In this document: positions 36,247 to 38,402 of the stretch, one piece after another | How the letters are laid out: each line of letters begins with the position of its first letter | Numbering within the stretch: position 1 is the stretch's first letter | From: Planctomycetota bacterium | GTDB taxonomy: Bacteria; Planctomycetota; Planctomycetia; Planctomycetales; Planctomycetaceae | Assembly (NCBI GenBank): GCA_027624335.1 | Contig: JAQBWV010000034.1 | Span: 1-38,402 of the forward strand | Length of the DNA stretch: 38,402 nt | Direction: 5' to 3' | The notes under the pieces: generated by a model | The model's database searches: none | What the model saw: the letters and a program-made list of their open reading frames with translations, nothing else | Told to the model about the DNA's origin: nothing | Program-made: the position numbers and the translations under genes

Positions 36247-36861
36247 TCAGCACGCGGGGGAAGCAGCCACCTGGCGGACCACACCCACCATGACTCCGTC
36301 AATGGAGACTCGACTCGACTCGACGTAGATCGGTTCCAGACTCTGATTGGCCGGTTGCAGTCGGACTTTCCCCGCTTCGCGGTAGAATCGTTTGAGTGTT
36401 GCGTTTTCGCCATCGATCAGTGCAACGACCGTTTCGCCGTCGCGGCATGTCGACTGTTTCCGGACGACGATGAGGTCACCGTCGTCGATGTGATCTTCGA
36501 TCATCGAGTCACCGCGAACCTTCAACATGAAGTGGTTCTGTGGATCGTAGATGTTTGACAGATCATAGCGTTGAACGTTCTCAACCGCTTCGATAGGGCT
36601 TCCAGCCGCGATGACGCCCGCCAATGGAAGGCCGCGATGTTCTTCGGTCAGTCTGATTGATCGCGACTTGTTGGCTTCGCGACTGATGTGGCCGCGTGCT
36701 TCCAGCGTCTTCATATGCCGATGCACGCTGGTCGGCGACTTGTCGCCGACATGATTGACGATCTCGCGGACCGTTGGTCCGTATCCGCGAGTCTGAATCT
36801 GTTCGATGATGAAGTCGAGAATCTTCACCTGACGTTTTGAAAGTGGTCGTGGCTGAGTCAT
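36247..36861 (-). CDS. lexA: LexA, SOS-response repressor
   Basis: A dimeric repressor that self-cleaves with RecA on DNA damage. The 204-residue product has an N-terminal winged helix (LSKRQVKILDFIIEQIQ, GPTVREIVNHVGDKSPTSVH) and a peptidase domain. The cleavage site is Ala86-Gly87 in LAGVIAAGSPIEAVEN; Ser119 (RGDSM) and Lys157 (ATLKRF) are the catalytic pair. Length matches E. coli (202). ATG at 36861 lacks a strong ribosome binding site. A palindrome at 36941-36954 upstream is a possible auto-regulatory operator. The spacer to the PSCyt gene is about 130 nt; SOS control of that gene is not suggested by anything seen. Confidence 0.95.
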   Translation of the reverse strand: MTQPRPLSKRQVKILDFIIEQIQTRGYGPTVREIVNHVGDKSPTSVHRHMKTLEARGHISREANKSRSIRLTEEHRGLPLAGVIAAGSPIEAVENVQRYDLSNIYDPQNHFMLKVRGDSMIEDHIDDGDLIVVRKQSTCRDGETVVALIDGENATLKRFYREAGKVRLQPANQSLEPIYVESSRVSIDGVMVGVVRQVAASPAC

Positions 36862-37289
36862 TGTCTGTGTAAAACCCTCGGTTCAGAACAGGCCCGATTG
36901 GAAACGCGAATTCTGCAGCCACTGCTGTTCGTTCATTGTCCGTTCGACAAGAACAGCTGTGGTCCGACCTGCATCCGACGCACGATAGAAGTGGTAAGTT
37001 GCCCGGCAACATCATTAACAACAAGTGTACCTGGCAACTTCTTTCTGAGACATGCAGATATGCCTCCTTTCGGTAGAACATGCTGTCTGAGCTGTCTGTT
37101 CAGTATCGAGATTCAGTTTTTCAAATCGCTGCTGATCAATTCAAACGGATCATGACTCAGAGTTGTTGCCCGATTACGGATTCTGTTTCGAAACGCGAGG
37201 AAACAACGTGCTTGTGCGTCCCATGCGGGATGCGTACTCAGGCGAACGCCGTTTTTCTGGCACATTCAAGCCACGCGACGTCGTCGTCT
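36862..37289. other. lexA upstream region
   Basis: A 428-nt gap between the MFS-like gene (ending at 37290) and lexA. A palindromic block lies at 36924-36956: CTGTTC and GAACAG at its ends, GTTC-N5-GAAC at 36942-36954, and TTGTC/GACAA around CGTTC in its centre. A further palindrome GTTGCC-C-GGCAAC is at 36998-37010. A weak minus-strand promoter fit (TTGCCG, 16 nt, TATCGT) overlaps it. No gene is visible. Confidence 0.4.
36924..36956. promoter_or_regulatory. candidate LexA operator upstream of lexA
   Basis: Inverted repeats CTGTTC (36924-36929) / GAACAG (36951-36956), GTTC / GAAC spaced by 5, and TTGTC / GACAA spaced by 5 all nest here, 60-95 nt before the lexA start. LexA usually represses its own gene; that this is its site is inference from position and symmetry. 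Confidence 0.35.
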
Positions 37290-38402
37290 TCAACGCAGTT
37301 TGAGGAACGGGAGCAACACGAGCACGACCGATCCGACGCCGCAATCGATCAACAGGCATCCAGCGTAGCCGAATTCCGAGATCGCCTCACCCTGCCACAT
37401 GGCGGTGTAAGACAGAACGATATTCTGCATCGCCATGTACGCGGTGAACTGAGTTCCCGCGACGGTCGGGTTGGCGATGTCCATGAAGATGGCGATGCGA
37501 GTTCCATAGATCATTCCCTGCACGGCGGAAAAGAACATGATCGCGTACCAGAACGTCCACTTGATGGAGTCGGGAATCCTCTCCGGAACGGATCCCGTCC
37601 GCGAACCGAAATCTGTCCATCTCAAGCCGTAATACATCTCAGATGCCAGCCACAATGTGGGCACGACTGACAGCACCACATAAACGCTGAGCGAAAGCCG
37701 ACGTCCAAGTCGATCCGACAGGTATCCTCCCACAACGCAGAAGCTGCCGGAAATTACCGTCGACCAGAACACGAGTCTGGCGAGGTCGCCATCGGAATAC
37801 TCAAGCCGTTTCGCCAGAGCGGTGTGCAGCTGCATTCCGAGAAACAGAGCGCCACACGGCAGGAGACAGATCATCAAAGCGATCAGCGACCTGCGGCTGG
37901 CAAAAAAAGAAGTGAACGCTTCCACGACATAGTTACGAACTTCCCGAGTCGCCTGAGCCGCCGAAGCGCCGACGACTCCGGTCGATTTCGTCGCTTCCTC
38001 ACGCAACGGACCGGCCACAAAGACCGTTACTGTGAGAATGCAACCGGCGACCACCCAGAAACCAGCGTTGAACGAGATCCCTTCTGTAAGGCCGGGCAGC
38101 CAGCTCACACCATCCATCAGAAACAACACCGCCGACGCTCCGATCGTCTGCCCGAAGTACGCCCCTGCGAACATGAGGCCGTTTCCCAGTCCGCGTTCGT
38201 CGGGCGACAGACTTCCACAGGCAAGGGCATCGATCGCCACATCCTGAGTTGCGGCGAAGCAGTTATGAATTGTCAGCGCAATCGTCAACGCCACCAGACC
38301 TGACGAACGGTCGATCGGAATACAGGCCAGCAGCGACACGGCCATCGCTATCTGACAACCAACAATCCAGCCGCGTCGCCGTCCGAGCCGGTCTGAAAAG
38401 AT
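37290..38402 (-). CDS. MFS / AmpG-like permease, partial (5' end outside window)
   Basis: The frame stays open to the right edge, so the true start lies beyond it; 370 residues are seen. The visible N-terminal part reads FSDRLGRRRGWIVGCQIAMA, the MFS loop 2-3 signature, and later VGGYLSDRLGRRLSLSVYVV repeats it in the second half, as in 12-helix MFS proteins. The segment ATQDVAIDALACGSLSPDER and the helix order suggest the AmpG/PAT (acetyl-CoA/muropeptide) branch, as does GTQFTAYMAMQNI. The substrate is undetermined. The stop is 429 nt from lexA, so no operon with it is evident. Confidence 0.85.
   Translation of the reverse strand: MFSDRLGRRRGWIVGCQIAMAVSLLACIPIDRSSGLVALTIALTIHNCFAATQDVAIDALACGSLSPDERGLGNGLMFAGAYFGQTIGASAVLFLMDGVSWLPGLTEGISFNAGFWVVAGCILTVTVFVAGPLREEATKSTGVVGASAAQATREVRNYVVEAFTSFFASRRSLIALMICLLPCGALFLGMQLHTALAKRLEYSDGDLARLVFWSTVISGSFCVVGGYLSDRLGRRLSLSVYVVLSVVPTLWLASEMYYGLRWTDFGSRTGSVPERIPDSIKWTFWYAIMFFSAVQGMIYGTRIAIFMDIANPTVAGTQFTAYMAMQNIVLSYTAMWQGEAISEFGYAGCLLIDCGVGSVVLVLLPFLKLR

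Overview
The window looks like a chromosomal segment of a planctomycete (Planctomycetales type). The reasons are the cytochrome-like PSCyt1/DUF1549/DUF1553 protein, a DUF1570 protein, a FliA/WhiG sigma factor beside flhA-flhF-flhG, a CsrA-type regulator, WD40 proteins of extreme length, long intergenic gaps, and many short palindromic intergenic elements. I see no rRNA, tRNA, CRISPR array, transposase or phage gene. Taxonomy is inferred from family content only.

Layout, left to right. 1-3680: non-coding DNA, then divergent csrA (-) and the carbon-starvation transporter cstA (+), whose start region can fold over its own ribosome binding site. 3681-6870: a promoter-like site and a leader of nearly 900 nt, then rho with a large low-complexity Arg/Gly/Asn-rich insert, a paired palindromic element and an intrinsic terminator. 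7053-13234: a small helical protein, a hairpin, a very large membrane-bound FtsK/SpoIIIE ATPase with three ATPase-like modules (EssC/EccC-like), and a Ser/Thr kinase; together these resemble a type VII secretion-related locus. 13354-19544 (all -): a FliA/WhiG sigma factor, a small membrane protein, an SH3-like small protein, a TPR lipoprotein, a DUF1570 putative metallopeptidase and a GH88-like glycoside hydrolase. 19614-20681: a MITE-like inverted repeat and an orphan ABC-2 permease (-). 20905-27070 (+): flhA, flhF, a MITE-like palindrome, flhG and an acyl-CoA dehydrogenase-like gene. 27171-33460 (-): a two-gene operon of a TIR-domain protein and a giant nSTAND NTPase with one membrane helix and 21 WD40 repeats. 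33689-38402 (-): PSCyt1/DUF1549/DUF1553 protein, lexA, and an AmpG/MFS-like transporter that runs off the right edge.

The strongest candidate for an under-described system is the TIR + nSTAND-WD40 pair (4-nt ATGA overlap). It has an effector-plus-NTPase-sensor architecture, with a predicted membrane helix between the NTPase and three 7-bladed propellers. The second is the small protein + EssC-like ATPase + kinase locus. The flhA/flhF/flhG trio and the sigma factor are conventional flagellar export and placement genes. All functions are assigned by reading motifs; no database search was run.
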